The translations under genes were made by a program, and so were the position numbers. Shown piece by piece: positions 9,666-18,567 of a stretch of 64,000 nt of DNA. A model generated the notes under the pieces. The model saw only the letters and a list, made by a program, of their open reading frames with translations, was not told the origin of the DNA and did not search any database. Source of the stretch: Limnobacter olei. Its GTDB lineage: Bacteria > Pseudomonadota > Gammaproteobacteria > Burkholderiales > Burkholderiaceae_B. Where the stretch lies: positions 88,470-152,469 of the forward strand of contig NZ_JARFJD010000010.1 in NCBI RefSeq assembly GCF_029087225.1, given 5' to 3'. The number at the start of each line of letters is the position of its first letter. Within the stretch, counting starts at the first letter, position 1.

Positions 9666-9995
9666 ATGAAAACCCGGCAACCCACCCCACGTGAAAACGA
9701 GTATTGGCGGCAGGTTAAAAGAATTACCTGGCGCTTGCTTGTGGTGTGGATTGCCCTGATTCTTAGCGTGGTGTTGTTTATTCCCCAGCTTGGCATCACG
9801 GTTTATGGGGTGCCTTTGACCTATTGGGTCATCTCCAGTGTTCTGCTTTTGAGTTTTTTGGGATTGGTTGCGTGCTACGCATGGCGCATGGATAGGTTAG
9901 AATTGAAATTCAAACGAGCGGTGGAAAACAACCGCAACCATCCAGGAGACACGAATGAAAAGCAGCACCGGCGAGGTGGGAAAACCCCTCACTGA
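9666..9995 (+). CDS. small two-helix membrane protein, DUF4212-like
   Basis: A 109-residue protein with two membrane segments (about residues 24-45 and 53-78). The pattern YWRQVKRITWRLLVVW, YGVPLTYWVIS and YAWRMDRLELKF resembles the DUF4212 family, the putative small subunit of sodium:solute symporters. Such proteins usually sit next to the large symporter subunit; here that gene is absent and icmF follows instead. The basic tail overlaps the first 41 bases of icmF. The match is from pattern memory only, so the symporter link is tentative. Confidence 0.6.
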   Translation: MKTRQPTPRENEYWRQVKRITWRLLVVWIALILSVVLFIPQLGITVYGVPLTYWVISSVLLLSFLGLVACYAWRMDRLELKFKRAVENNRNHPGDTNEKQHRRGGKTPH

Positions 9996-12900
9996 CACCA
10001 AAGGCACGCCCCTGCGTTTTGTAACCGGTTCGTCCCTGTTCGACGGACACGATGCAGCGATCAACATGATTCGCCGCCTGTTGCAAAGCCAAGGTGCTGA
10101 AGTCATTCACCTGGGGCACAACCGCTCCGTGCAAGAGTTGGTCGATGCCGCCATTCAGGAAGATGCGGATGGCCTGGCCGTGAGTTCCTATCAGGGCGGG
10201 CACAATGAATTTTTCAAATACATGGTCGATGAGCTGAAGGCCAACAACGCCGGTCACATTCAGGTATTTGGTGGCGGTGGCGGTGTCATTTTGCCTTCTG
10301 AAATTGAAGCCCTTCAGGCCTATGGTGTAAACCGAATTTACAGCCCGCAAGACGGCCAGAAAATGGGCCTGGAAGGCATGATCGGCGACATGATTGCCCG
10401 TGCAGCACAAGTGCGCGATGCCCGCAAAAAGATTGACACGGCTTGCACACCTCAAAGCATCAAGGCCTTGGCCAACGACTGGCCGCTGCTGACCCAACTG
10501 ATTACCCGCCTTGAGCGTGACGAAATGCCTGCTGCCGATTTGGAAGTGATTCGCGAGCAAGCCAAAGCCAGTAAAACCCCAGTGTTGGGCATTACCGGTA
10601 CGGGTGGCGCAGGCAAGTCGAGCCTGACTGATGAGCTGATTCGCCGCCTGCGCATGGACCATGGTGATGACCTGACCATTGGCGTGGTGTGTGTAGACCC
10701 TTCCCGCCGTAAAACCGGCGGTGCATTGCTGGGCGATCGCATCCGGATGAATGCCATTGGCCCTTGGGCTGGCAATGGTCCCAAAGTATTCATGCGCTCA
10801 CTGGCCACCCGCGATTCCGCTCAGGAAGTACCCGCTACCCTGCCCGACATTATTGCCTTGTGTCGCGCTACGGGTTTTGATGTGGTGCTGATTGAAACTC
10901 CGGGCATTGGCCAGGGCGATGCGGCCATCGTGCCGCATGTGGATTTCAGCCTGTATGTGATGACACCGGAATACGGTGCAGCCAGCCAGCTTGAAAAAAT
11001 CGACATGCTGGATTTTGCCGATTTTGTGGCGGTGAACAAATTTGACCGCAAGGGCGCACTCGATGCCCTGCGGGATGTGTGCAAACAGGTGCAGCGTAAC
11101 CGCATGGCTTTTACCAGCATGCCCGACACCATGCCTGTGTACGGTACGCTGGCCAGCCGGTTTAACGACGATGGTGTCAGCGCCCTGTACAAGGCCCTGC
11201 GTGCTGCCTTGCCCATTGCCAAGCCCTCCAAAGGCCTGTTCAACACCATTGACACCAAACATTCCACCACCCTGAAAGCCGTAGTGCCTTCCGAGCGTGT
11301 GCGTTATTTGGCTGAAATCGCGCAGGCTGTACGCAGTTACAAGGCGCAAGTACAAAAAGACGTAGCTGCAGTGTACGACCTGGAATGCATGCAACGTGCC
11401 CAAGCCCTATTGCTTGAACACAAACCTGACAAAACCAAGGCGGTGGAAGCGCTGGACGACATTGTCGAACTGACGAACACTCGAATCAGCATGGCTGCGC
11501 AAAAGGCCATGAAAGACTACTCAAAGTTGACTGAGGGTTACAAAGGCGACACGCTGACCTATGAAGTGCGCGGCAAGGCCCTGCAAGCACCGCTAACCGT
11601 GACTTCGCTCAGTGGCCTGAAAATCAATCGCGTCAGTCTGCCGAAGTTCACCAGTCGGGCCGACCTGCTGAAATTCGTGATGCTGGAAAACCTGCCGGGT
11701 TATTTCCCCTTCACCGCAGGTGTATTCCCAGTCAAGCGCGAAGGGGAAGACCCCACCCGGATGTTTGCCGGTGAAGGCGACCCCGCCCGCACCAACCGCC
11801 GTTTCAAGATGCTCAGCAGTGCCAGTGACGCGAAACGTTTGTCGACTGCATTTGACTCGGTCACCCTGTATGGTTTCGATCCAGATTTGCGGCCAGACAT
11901 TTACGGCAAAGTGGGCACCAGCGGCGTGAGTGTGGCCACGCTAGACGACATGAAAGTGTTGTATAGCGGTTTTGATTTGTGCGCTCCTAGCACTAGTGTG
12001 TCGATGACCATTAACGGCCCGGCACCCAGTATTTTGGCCATGTTCCTGAACACCGCCATTGATCAGCAAGTGGATCTGTTCACTGCCAAAAATAAGCGCG
12101 CACCGAACGCCGATGAATACGCCAACATCAAGGCCAGCACTTTGAAGGCAGTGCGAGGCACCGTGCAAGCGGACATTTTGAAAGAAGACCAGGGCCAGAA
12201 CACTTGTATTTTCTCGACTGAATTTAGCCTGCGCGTGATGGGCGATATTCAGCAGTACTTTATAGACCATGAAGTGCGTAACTTCTATAGCGTGTCGATC
12301 AGCGGTTATCACATTGCAGAGGCCGGGGCCAACCCGATTTCACAACTGGCGTTTACCTTGTCAAATGGCTTTACCTTTGTGGAAGCCTATTTGGCACGCG
12401 GCATGAAAATCGACGACTTTGCGCCTAACCTTAGCTTCTTCTTTTCCAATGGCATGGACCCCGAATACACAGTGCTGGGTCGCGTGGCCCGTCGCATTTG
12501 GGCCATCGCCATGCGCGACCGTTATGGTGCCGCCGACCGCAGCCAAAAGCTGAAGTACCACATTCAAACCAGTGGCCGTAGTTTGCACGCCCAGGAAATC
12601 GCGTTCAACGACATACGCACCACCTTGCAGGCGCTGATTGCCGTATACGACAACTGCAACAGCCTGCACACCAACGCCTATGACGAGGCAGTGACCACGC
12701 CGACTGAGGAAAGCGTGCGCCGGGCCATGGCCATCCAGTTGATCATCAACAAGGAATGGGGTTTGGCGAAAAACGAAAACTCAAGCCAAGGAGCTTTCAT
12801 TATTGAAGAGCTCACTGAATTGGTGGAAGAGGCTGTGTTGGCTGAACTGGACCGCATCAGCGAACGCGGCGGTGTGTTGGGTGCCATGGAAACAGGCTAC

Positions 12901-13257
12901 CAGCGCAGCAAAATCCAGGAAGAGTCGATGCATTATGAAATCCAGAAGCATGACGGCACCTTGCCAATTGTGGGTGTGAATACTTTCACCAATCCCAATG
13001 ACAACGCCGACTCCTTGAACTCGCTTGAACTGGCGCGTGCCACTGAGGAAGAAAAACAAAGCCAGTTGAAACGCCTGGCTGAATTTCAGCAGCGACATGC
13101 CGCTGAGAGCGGACCGATGCTGGAGCGCCTGAAGCAAACTGCCATGGACGGTGGCAACGTGTTCGAGGTGCTGGTGGAGGCAGTGCGGGTGTGCTCGCTG
13201 GGGCAGATTACGCAGGCGCTGTTCGAAGTGGGTGGCAAGTACCGCAGGTCGATGTAA
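9955..13257 (+). CDS. icmF: fused isobutyryl-CoA mutase IcmF
   Basis: An 1100-residue coenzyme-B12 enzyme that interconverts isobutyryl-CoA and n-butyryl-CoA, with its own G-protein chaperone. N-terminal B12-binding domain: SLFDGHDAAINM has the cobalt-ligating His32. Middle MeaI-type GTPase: Walker A GTGGAGKS at 215-222. C-terminal mutase barrel: YFPFTAGVFPVKREGEDPTRM with the Phe-containing substrate pocket of IcmF rather than the methylmalonyl-CoA mutase pattern. Domain order and length match IcmF of Cupriavidus and relatives. The start is supported by CAGGAGAC. It can also act on related acyl-CoAs in some species. Confidence 0.95.
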   Translation: MKSSTGEVGKPLTDTKGTPLRFVTGSSLFDGHDAAINMIRRLLQSQGAEVIHLGHNRSVQELVDAAIQEDADGLAVSSYQGGHNEFFKYMVDELKANNAGHIQVFGGGGGVILPSEIEALQAYGVNRIYSPQDGQKMGLEGMIGDMIARAAQVRDARKKIDTACTPQSIKALANDWPLLTQLITRLERDEMPAADLEVIREQAKASKTPVLGITGTGGAGKSSLTDELIRRLRMDHGDDLTIGVVCVDPSRRKTGGALLGDRIRMNAIGPWAGNGPKVFMRSLATRDSAQEVPATLPDIIALCRATGFDVVLIETPGIGQGDAAIVPHVDFSLYVMTPEYGAASQLEKIDMLDFADFVAVNKFDRKGALDALRDVCKQVQRNRMAFTSMPDTMPVYGTLASRFNDDGVSALYKALRAALPIAKPSKGLFNTIDTKHSTTLKAVVPSERVRYLAEIAQAVRSYKAQVQKDVAAVYDLECMQRAQALLLEHKPDKTKAVEALDDIVELTNTRISMAAQKAMKDYSKLTEGYKGDTLTYEVRGKALQAPLTVTSLSGLKINRVSLPKFTSRADLLKFVMLENLPGYFPFTAGVFPVKREGEDPTRMFAGEGDPARTNRRFKMLSSASDAKRLSTAFDSVTLYGFDPDLRPDIYGKVGTSGVSVATLDDMKVLYSGFDLCAPSTSVSMTINGPAPSILAMFLNTAIDQQVDLFTAKNKRAPNADEYANIKASTLKAVRGTVQADILKEDQGQNTCIFSTEFSLRVMGDIQQYFIDHEVRNFYSVSISGYHIAEAGANPISQLAFTLSNGFTFVEAYLARGMKIDDFAPNLSFFFSNGMDPEYTVLGRVARRIWAIAMRDRYGAADRSQKLKYHIQTSGRSLHAQEIAFNDIRTTLQALIAVYDNCNSLHTNAYDEAVTTPTEESVRRAMAIQLIINKEWGLAKNENSSQGAFIIEELTELVEEAVLAELDRISERGGVLGAMETGYQRSKIQEESMHYEIQKHDGTLPIVGVNTFTNPNDNADSLNSLELARATEEEKQSQLKRLAEFQQRHAAESGPMLERLKQTAMDGGNVFEVLVEAVRVCSLGQITQALFEVGGKYRRSM

Positions 13258-13296
13258 AAGTTGCCTGTGGTGCATGTGGCTGGGGACTGTTGCTCA

Positions 13297-13851
13297 ACTC
13301 GGCATGGGGTACTTGTCGCGCATTTGAATGGTGACTTGGGAGCCAAACTTGCATGGTCACCGCTGCCCGAAAACTTGGCATTTCGGCGTTTTGTCTTGAG
13401 CCTGCACTAAGCCAAGCCCTCCAAAAGTAACGGTCGGGTCTTGGCTTTCGCGCCAGGGCGCGATCGTTAGCCTCTGCGCGCCAAGCCGGCAGGTTTTCTG
13501 ACTGGTCATCGTGCGACCCGTTGCAAGTTCAGCTCCGAGCACTCCAGTGCAGCGCTTCGCTACCTCCGAGCGACTCACGGCGGTGTTCCATGGGCAATCG
13601 GCACTGGCGAATCTCCCTCACCCCGCAACTCACGGCTGATTTCATCGCCCAATCGGCGGCGATGTTTCGATCGCCTCGCCTTCACGAAAACCTGCCCTTG
13701 CGTGCCGCTCAGGCCCGGTGTTGCCCAGCATGGGCGACAGAGAACGGTCCCGACCCGTTCTTTAGGAGGGTCGTGCTCAGGCATCGCAAGGCTCAGCAAG
13801 GGATAAACAGGTTTTCTGGCGAGAGATCGGAACCCAAGCCGATCGGGCCAA
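13297..13851 (+). repeat. dispersed structured repeat, long copy (no gene, 13258-13916)
   Basis: The 659-base gap between icmF and the bicupin gene holds no believable gene. Bases 13646-13851 align without gaps to 63744-63949, with about 17 mismatches in 206 bases by eye. Bases 13297-13365 align to 63669-63737. Between them this copy has 280 extra bases lacking in the other. Inside the shared part is a long-range stem: GATC 13669-13672, CTCGCC 13675-13680, GAAAACCTG 13686-13694 and CCCTTGC 13695-13701 pair with GCAAGGG 13796-13802, CAGGTTTTC 13808-13816, GGCGAG 13818-13823 and GATC 13825-13828. No mismatch between copies falls in these 26 pairs. A second hairpin (GATCGG/CCGATC, 13825-13844) follows. 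The extra segment has its own stem, AAGCCAAG 13409-13416 with CTTGGCTT 13440-13447. Orientation and function are unknown. Confidence 0.82.
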
Positions 13852-13916
13852 AAAACTCACCGTTTAGCTTTGCGGTAGAATGAATTCATCGAAGTAAGTA
13901 CTCACCAAGCAGCACC

Positions 13917-14573
13917 ATGAAACTCAACGCCGATCTTTCCCAACGCGCAGTCGTCAACAGCAACAATGTCGACTGGGTCGCCTCACCAGCTCTTGGTGTA
14001 TGGCGCAAACCACTGGAACGCGATGGCGATGAAGTGGCGCGTTTAACTTCGATTGTTCGTTACGACCCAGGGTGCGCGTTTCCTGAACATGAACACGGTG
14101 GTGGCGAAGAATTCTTCGTACTTGAAGGCACCTTTGAGGATGAATTTGGCGCTTATCCAGCGGGCACATTTGTAAAGAACCCCGTGGGCACCAAGCATTC
14201 TCCCAAGTCCACAGAAGGCTGCACAATTCTCGTGAAGCTTCGCCACATGCGGGCTGAAGATCAAACACCGGTCGTCATCAATACCAACGAAGCCGAATGG
14301 CGGCAGGGCTTGGTACCGGGCTTGAAGGTGATGCCGCTTGACAGCTTCGAGACCCGCCACACTGCATTGGTGAAGTGGGCTCCTGAAACCTATTTCAATA
14401 TGCATCGCCACATGGGCGGCGAAGAAATTTTTGTGCTTGAAGGCGTGTTCTCAGATGAACATGGCGACTACCCCGCAGGTACCTGGATACGCAGCCCGCA
14501 TGCTAGCGTACATACACCTTTCAGCAAACCAGGCTGCACCATTCTTGTACGCACAGGTCATTTGGTGGATTAA
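13917..14573 (+). CDS. two-domain cupin protein, ChrR-like
   Basis: A 218-residue protein made of two cupin halves. The first has FPEHEHGGGEEFFVLEG and later GTKHSP; the second has FNMHRHMGGEEIFVLEG and later ASVHTP. Each repeats the HxH...E...H metal site and the phrase YPAGT, so the gene looks like an internal duplication. The halves resemble the C-terminal cupin domain of the ChrR anti-sigma factor and related small cupins, but there is no zinc-binding anti-sigma domain and no sigma-factor gene beside it, so a stand-alone metal-dependent sensor or enzyme is more likely than an anti-sigma factor. Substrate unknown. Confidence 0.8.
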   Translation: MKLNADLSQRAVVNSNNVDWVASPALGVWRKPLERDGDEVARLTSIVRYDPGCAFPEHEHGGGEEFFVLEGTFEDEFGAYPAGTFVKNPVGTKHSPKSTEGCTILVKLRHMRAEDQTPVVINTNEAEWRQGLVPGLKVMPLDSFETRHTALVKWAPETYFNMHRHMGGEEIFVLEGVFSDEHGDYPAGTWIRSPHASVHTPFSKPGCTILVRTGHLVD

Positions 14574-14684
14574 AAGCACGCTGTCGCAGGACATTTCATT
14601 TTGGTGACATGTCGCTTAGGGTGAATCTACAAATCCCTTTCGGCAGGTATCCGGTATCAAGGCTATAGATCCCGGGTGCTCTCC

Positions 14685-17117
14685 ATGCGTTATTCCAGTT
14701 TTGCCTTCACCATTGCTCTTTCTGTTTTACTGGCCGCATGCAACAACGGCGGAGGCGAAGCCAGCAACGGAAGTGGGCGTGTTGAAGGTCAGGAAAATCC
14801 CCCCACGCTAAGCGCCGGAAGCGATCAGCAAGCCGCAGAGCGAAGCAACATCGAGTTGCGAGCTACGGTGCAAAACACGGACCAGAATTCTGTGGTGGCC
14901 TATGCCTGGTTTCCGGCCAATGAAGAAACCGTGTTCTTTGGCGATGCAGGCAGGTCAGACGAATCAGTCCTGAACTTGCAGTTACCCCAAGTCAACAACG
15001 ACACCCCCGTCGCGTTCATCGTTCAAGCGCAGCTCTCCAACGGCAATGTGCTTGAGGACCGTGTTCAAGTCACCATTCAAAACACCTTTGACAACGCATT
15101 GCCAGTGGTCAACACCACCGCGTCGCCGATTGGACTTGATAACAGGTTGACCGCAAGTGCCTGCGAGTCCTCAGATTCTGACGGTACTATCCAGTCTTAC
15201 CAATGGCGCAATGAAACCCTGAATATTCAATACGAAGAAACAGGCTGCAACTTGAATGTGCAGCTACCCAATTCGCCTGAATCGCAAACTTACACCTTGC
15301 GGGCTATTGCAATTGACAACGAGGAGGCCTTGGGCTTCAAGTTGTTCAATGTCAGCACCCCCCAGCGGCCAGCCAACACTGCACCGCTTATTCAAAACGC
15401 CAGCGCATTGCCTGAACCCGTGCGTCCTGGTGAAACTTTGAACTTGCAAGTCAACGCCAGTGATGCCGATGGCGACGTACTGTTCTACCGCTGGACACAA
15501 ACCGCGGGTGGCACACTGGCAATCAGCAATGCAGACAAAGCCATGGCCCAGGTGCAAATTCCTGCCGACCTGGCCAATCAAACCTTAACCTTCCGCATTG
15601 AAGTATCAGACCGAGCCAATTTCCAAACGTCGGTGAGCCAAAGCAGCGTGGATGCCAGCGTGCGCAGCAACACCAGCAGCAATGCAGGCCTACTTGAATG
15701 CCTGCAAGACCCCACGCGCGTGGGGTGCCCCTTGGTCGGCTTGTTGTCCGCGCCTCCCCTTGGCGCTCAACAACCGAGCAGCGCGCAGTTTTCAGCTGGG
15801 CAGTGCACCCCCTTCTATGGCGGTGGTGTGAATGGGCAAGGCTACTCCCACCTGTTGGGAGCCATGCACGAGCACACAGCTTACTCGGATGGGCAAGCCA
15901 AGACCGATCCGCTTCAGGTCTACCAACAAACCCGAGAGCGCGGCATGGACTTCGTGATGTCATCGGACCACTCCGATAACCTGTCAATTCCCTTGGCTTT
16001 GCCCGATCCCGACAACTGCGCAGACCAGCCTTTGTCGTGTGTCATTTCCGACCCCGACAACCTGAGCAACAGCCTCACCAAATGGCAAAGTACGCTGGCG
16101 CAGTCCAATCAAGTGACTGGCGAGTCGCCTGGCCTGTTCACTGCCATGCGGGGTTTTGAGTGGACCTCCGACCGCTTCGGGCATGCCAACGTGTACCTGA
16201 GCAAAAACAATATCAATGCCAAAACCGGTCCCGGGTATGCGGTGTCAATGGATTTGTTCTGGCAGTGGTTTGTGTTGTCGCCGCAATTGGGTGGCGGTGG
16301 CGATGGCCTTATGATATTCAATCACCCTGGCCGTGAAGATGCTCTGCATGGGGCCTTGTTGCAAATTGGGGAGGGCGTGGGCCAGGCCACACGAATGGCT
16401 GGCGCGCTGAACGCATTGAATGTATTTCAACAAGGCGACCCGGCTTACGCCTTTAACGACTTCAAATACGTGGCACCTGCCGACTACCGAGTGGTGGGTC
16501 TCGAGGTGTTCGGCAAAGGCGATGAATACGACACCGATGGCAAATTTGGCTCGTGGTATGGCCACGCACTGGACAAGGGTTGGTACTTGGGGCCCGCAGG
16601 CTCGGAAGACCACCATGCCACAGACTGGGGCGGTAGCAGTTTGCCCAAGACAGTCGCAATTGCACGCGCCAACAACCAAGCCGACATTCGCGAAGCTTTC
16701 CTTGCCCGGCGCTTTTACACAGTGGCCCAAAATGAAAATGCCTTGCGCATGACCTTTGAAGCTGTTCAGGCCTCCACTCGAGGTCAGCAACGGCTGCCCA
16801 TGGGCTCGCGCATTGGCACACAGGCCAACACCGTTCAATTTGAAGTCAGCGTTCGCAGCACGCAAGCCATGGACCCTTTGCAAGGCATGTCGTTTGAGCT
16901 GTTCAGCTCGCAGTCAGGTCCGAGCACCAACGAGGCGCAGCGCTACCTGCCCCTGCAAACCCAGACCGGGAAAAACGGACGCTTCACGGTAAGCCCAGCC
17001 GATGGAAAGAATTGGTATTTCGTGCGCGTAAAACGGGGCGATCGAATTGTGGCGGTGAGTGCACCGATCTGGATATTCAAAGGAAGCGAGCCGCTGCCAG
17101 AATGTGCAGCGCTTTAA
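14685..17117 (+). CDS. lipoprotein with Ig-like repeats and a PHP-type phosphoesterase domain
   Basis: An 810-residue exported lipoprotein from the ATG at 14685 (a GTG at 14676 is also in frame). The lipobox LLAAC puts the acylated cysteine at residue 19. Residues about 30-330 look like PKD/cadherin-type beta-sandwich repeats (for example NASDADGDVLFYRWTQTAGG). From about residue 388 a PHP/DUF3604-like domain follows: MHEHTAYSDG with His395 and His397, FVMSSDHSDN, IFNHPGRED, and GPAGSEDHHATDWG supply metal ligands. It is probably a metal-dependent hydrolase held on the cell envelope; the substrate is not evident. It converges with the acetyltransferase gene, overlapping by four bases. Confidence 0.78.
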   Translation: MRYSSFAFTIALSVLLAACNNGGGEASNGSGRVEGQENPPTLSAGSDQQAAERSNIELRATVQNTDQNSVVAYAWFPANEETVFFGDAGRSDESVLNLQLPQVNNDTPVAFIVQAQLSNGNVLEDRVQVTIQNTFDNALPVVNTTASPIGLDNRLTASACESSDSDGTIQSYQWRNETLNIQYEETGCNLNVQLPNSPESQTYTLRAIAIDNEEALGFKLFNVSTPQRPANTAPLIQNASALPEPVRPGETLNLQVNASDADGDVLFYRWTQTAGGTLAISNADKAMAQVQIPADLANQTLTFRIEVSDRANFQTSVSQSSVDASVRSNTSSNAGLLECLQDPTRVGCPLVGLLSAPPLGAQQPSSAQFSAGQCTPFYGGGVNGQGYSHLLGAMHEHTAYSDGQAKTDPLQVYQQTRERGMDFVMSSDHSDNLSIPLALPDPDNCADQPLSCVISDPDNLSNSLTKWQSTLAQSNQVTGESPGLFTAMRGFEWTSDRFGHANVYLSKNNINAKTGPGYAVSMDLFWQWFVLSPQLGGGGDGLMIFNHPGREDALHGALLQIGEGVGQATRMAGALNALNVFQQGDPAYAFNDFKYVAPADYRVVGLEVFGKGDEYDTDGKFGSWYGHALDKGWYLGPAGSEDHHATDWGGSSLPKTVAIARANNQADIREAFLARRFYTVAQNENALRMTFEAVQASTRGQQRLPMGSRIGTQANTVQFEVSVRSTQAMDPLQGMSFELFSSQSGPSTNEAQRYLPLQTQTGKNGRFTVSPADGKNWYFVRVKRGDRIVAVSAPIWIFKGSEPLPECAAL

Positions 17118-17773
17118 AACTCCTCAGCCCACTTTCGAAACTGGTTGAGCGAACCCTTAAACAAATGGTCAATGTCGGCCAAATGTTCATCAACAAATTC
17201 CCGCACCATTGAACTGGTGCTGGCAGGCTCTACGCGCAGGTGGGCCTCGCACTGTCCATCGGCATTGCTCACCCGCATGTTCAGTTTGTGGGCAATGCGC
17301 AGCATGGCTTCATTGTCCATCAGGGTGTAAATGAACAACATTTCAATGCCTTCATTGCGCGCCCTGCGCAACGCCCTTTGAAACAGCAGCGTACCCAGGC
17401 CATGCCCCCGCATATTGGCGTCCAGTGACAGTCCCAATTCCGCACCCTTGGGTGCCGTGCTGTCTTTTGGCTGGTTCAGTTCGGCCAAATGCACCACGCC
17501 CAGCAGTACATCGTCACGCCCGAAAATGCCAAACACCGAGTCGCGCTCAAAATCAATGCTGGCGGTGTATTTCGCAATAGCGGCGTCCCCCAGTGCATAA
17601 CTAAAGCGCAAACGGCGATCCGTTTCATTCAGGGCCAGCAAGTGTGCAAGAATTAAAGGACGGTGTGAATCATCCAGTTCCACAATCGGAACTTTGGACA
17701 GGCCCAGAATGGACGCGGCCCTGCGCCCCAAGACGCTGGGAATATCAAACCATTCAATGGGCTCTGACGACAT
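17114..17773 (-). CDS. GNAT-family N-acetyltransferase
   Basis: A 219-residue GNAT-fold protein from the ATG at 17773 ([10 protein letters not shown]); an upstream in-frame start at 17881 would run into the lipB gene. The segment [21 protein letters not shown] contains the acetyl-CoA pyrophosphate loop (R/Q-x-x-G-x-G/A). [25 protein letters not shown] is motif B with the usual N-x-x-M-x-x-x-A pattern. Acceptor substrate unknown. It is transcribed away from lipB. Confidence 0.82.
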   Translation of the reverse strand: MSSEPIEWFDIPSVLGRRAASILGLSKVPIVELDDSHRPLILAHLLALNETDRRLRFSYALGDAAIAKYTASIDFERDSVFGIFGRDDVLLGVVHLAELNQPKDSTAPKGAELGLSLDANMRGHGLGTLLFQRALRRARNEGIEMLFIYTLMDNEAMLRIAHKLNMRVSNADGQCEAHLRVEPASTSSMVREFVDEHLADIDHLFKGSLNQFRKWAEEF

Positions 17774-17818
17774 GATGAACTCGACTGCAAAATTGTGAAA
17801 AATCGGAAATATGCCTAC

Positions 17819-18526
17819 ATGATCCACCAACAAGAAAGCAAGCCGCAACCCAATACCCTGCAAGTTGGAGTACCACTTCAAATTCGCGAATTGGGTTTAG
17901 TGGACTATTTGCCCACCTGGGAAGCCATGCGAAATTTTACAGATGCCCGCTCCGAACAGCTCAACGGGCCAGTGAGCGACGAGATCTGGATTTGTGAACA
18001 CCCCCCCGTGTTCACTTTGGGCCTTGCTGGTGACCCGGCACATATGTTGCATCGCAGCAACATACCGTTGGTGAAAACCGACCGTGGGGGTCAAATCACC
18101 TACCATGGCCCGGGCCAGATTGTGGTTTATCCACTTCTGGACCTTCGCCGCTTTGGTTTGAAGGTGCGAGAGTACGTTCAGTTGCTTGAGCAAAGCATTA
18201 TCGACGCTTTGGTGCAGGTGGGTGTGGCGGATGCCCAACGCAAACCGAACGCCCCAGGCGTGTACACATTCCACAATGGCGCACTGGCAAAAATCGCAGC
18301 CTTGGGCATCAAGATCCGCAAAGGCTGTGCTTATCACGGTTTGTCGCTGAATGTGGCCATGGATTTAAACCCATTCCTGCAAATAAACCCCTGCGGTTAT
18401 GCTGGTTTGGAAACAGTGGACTTGGCCACGATTGGTGTTAAAATTTCACAAGCTGAGATGCAAATGCATCTGATGAAATACCTGATTCAACACCTTGAAG
18501 CCGCGCGATCCGCGGTGGCAAAGTAA
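17819..18526 (+). CDS. lipB: octanoyl-ACP:protein octanoyltransferase
   Basis: Transfers octanoyl groups from acyl carrier protein to lipoyl domains. [22 protein letters not shown] is the family signature (19 of its residues suffice to identify it), and the catalytic pair is the Lys in [10 protein letters not shown] and the Cys in NPCGYAGL. I chose the ATG at 17819 (235 residues); a GTG at 17795 in the same frame would add eight residues and cannot be ruled out. It lies 41 bases before lipA, so the two steps of lipoate synthesis are co-transcribed. Confidence 0.95.
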   Translation: MIHQQESKPQPNTLQVGVPLQIRELGLVDYLPTWEAMRNFTDARSEQLNGPVSDEIWICEHPPVFTLGLAGDPAHMLHRSNIPLVKTDRGGQITYHGPGQIVVYPLLDLRRFGLKVREYVQLLEQSIIDALVQVGVADAQRKPNAPGVYTFHNGALAKIAALGIKIRKGCAYHGLSLNVAMDLNPFLQINPCGYAGLETVDLATIGVKISQAEMQMHLMKYLIQHLEAARSAVAK

Positions 18527-18567
18527 ACACATGGCCCCAATCACCCAAAGGCCAGGGAGCAAAAAAC

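Noticed and set aside
13357-13578. Minus-strand open frame of 73 codons in the extra segment of the long repeat copy
   Set aside because: No ribosome site, no recognisable protein and it spans repeat boundaries.
13575-13799. Minus-strand open frames in both repeat copies (13575-13799 and 63667-63969) that share a peptide around PENDPPK...GTQGQVF
   Set aside because: The frames stay open simply because the copies have no gaps. Most base differences change the amino acid, while the stem pairs are untouched, so selection appears to be on structure and not on protein.
13297-13916. Possibility of a CRISPR array or integron attC site in the repeat-bearing gap
   Set aside because: There is no regular short repeat-spacer pattern, no cas or integrase gene, and no attC core sites.
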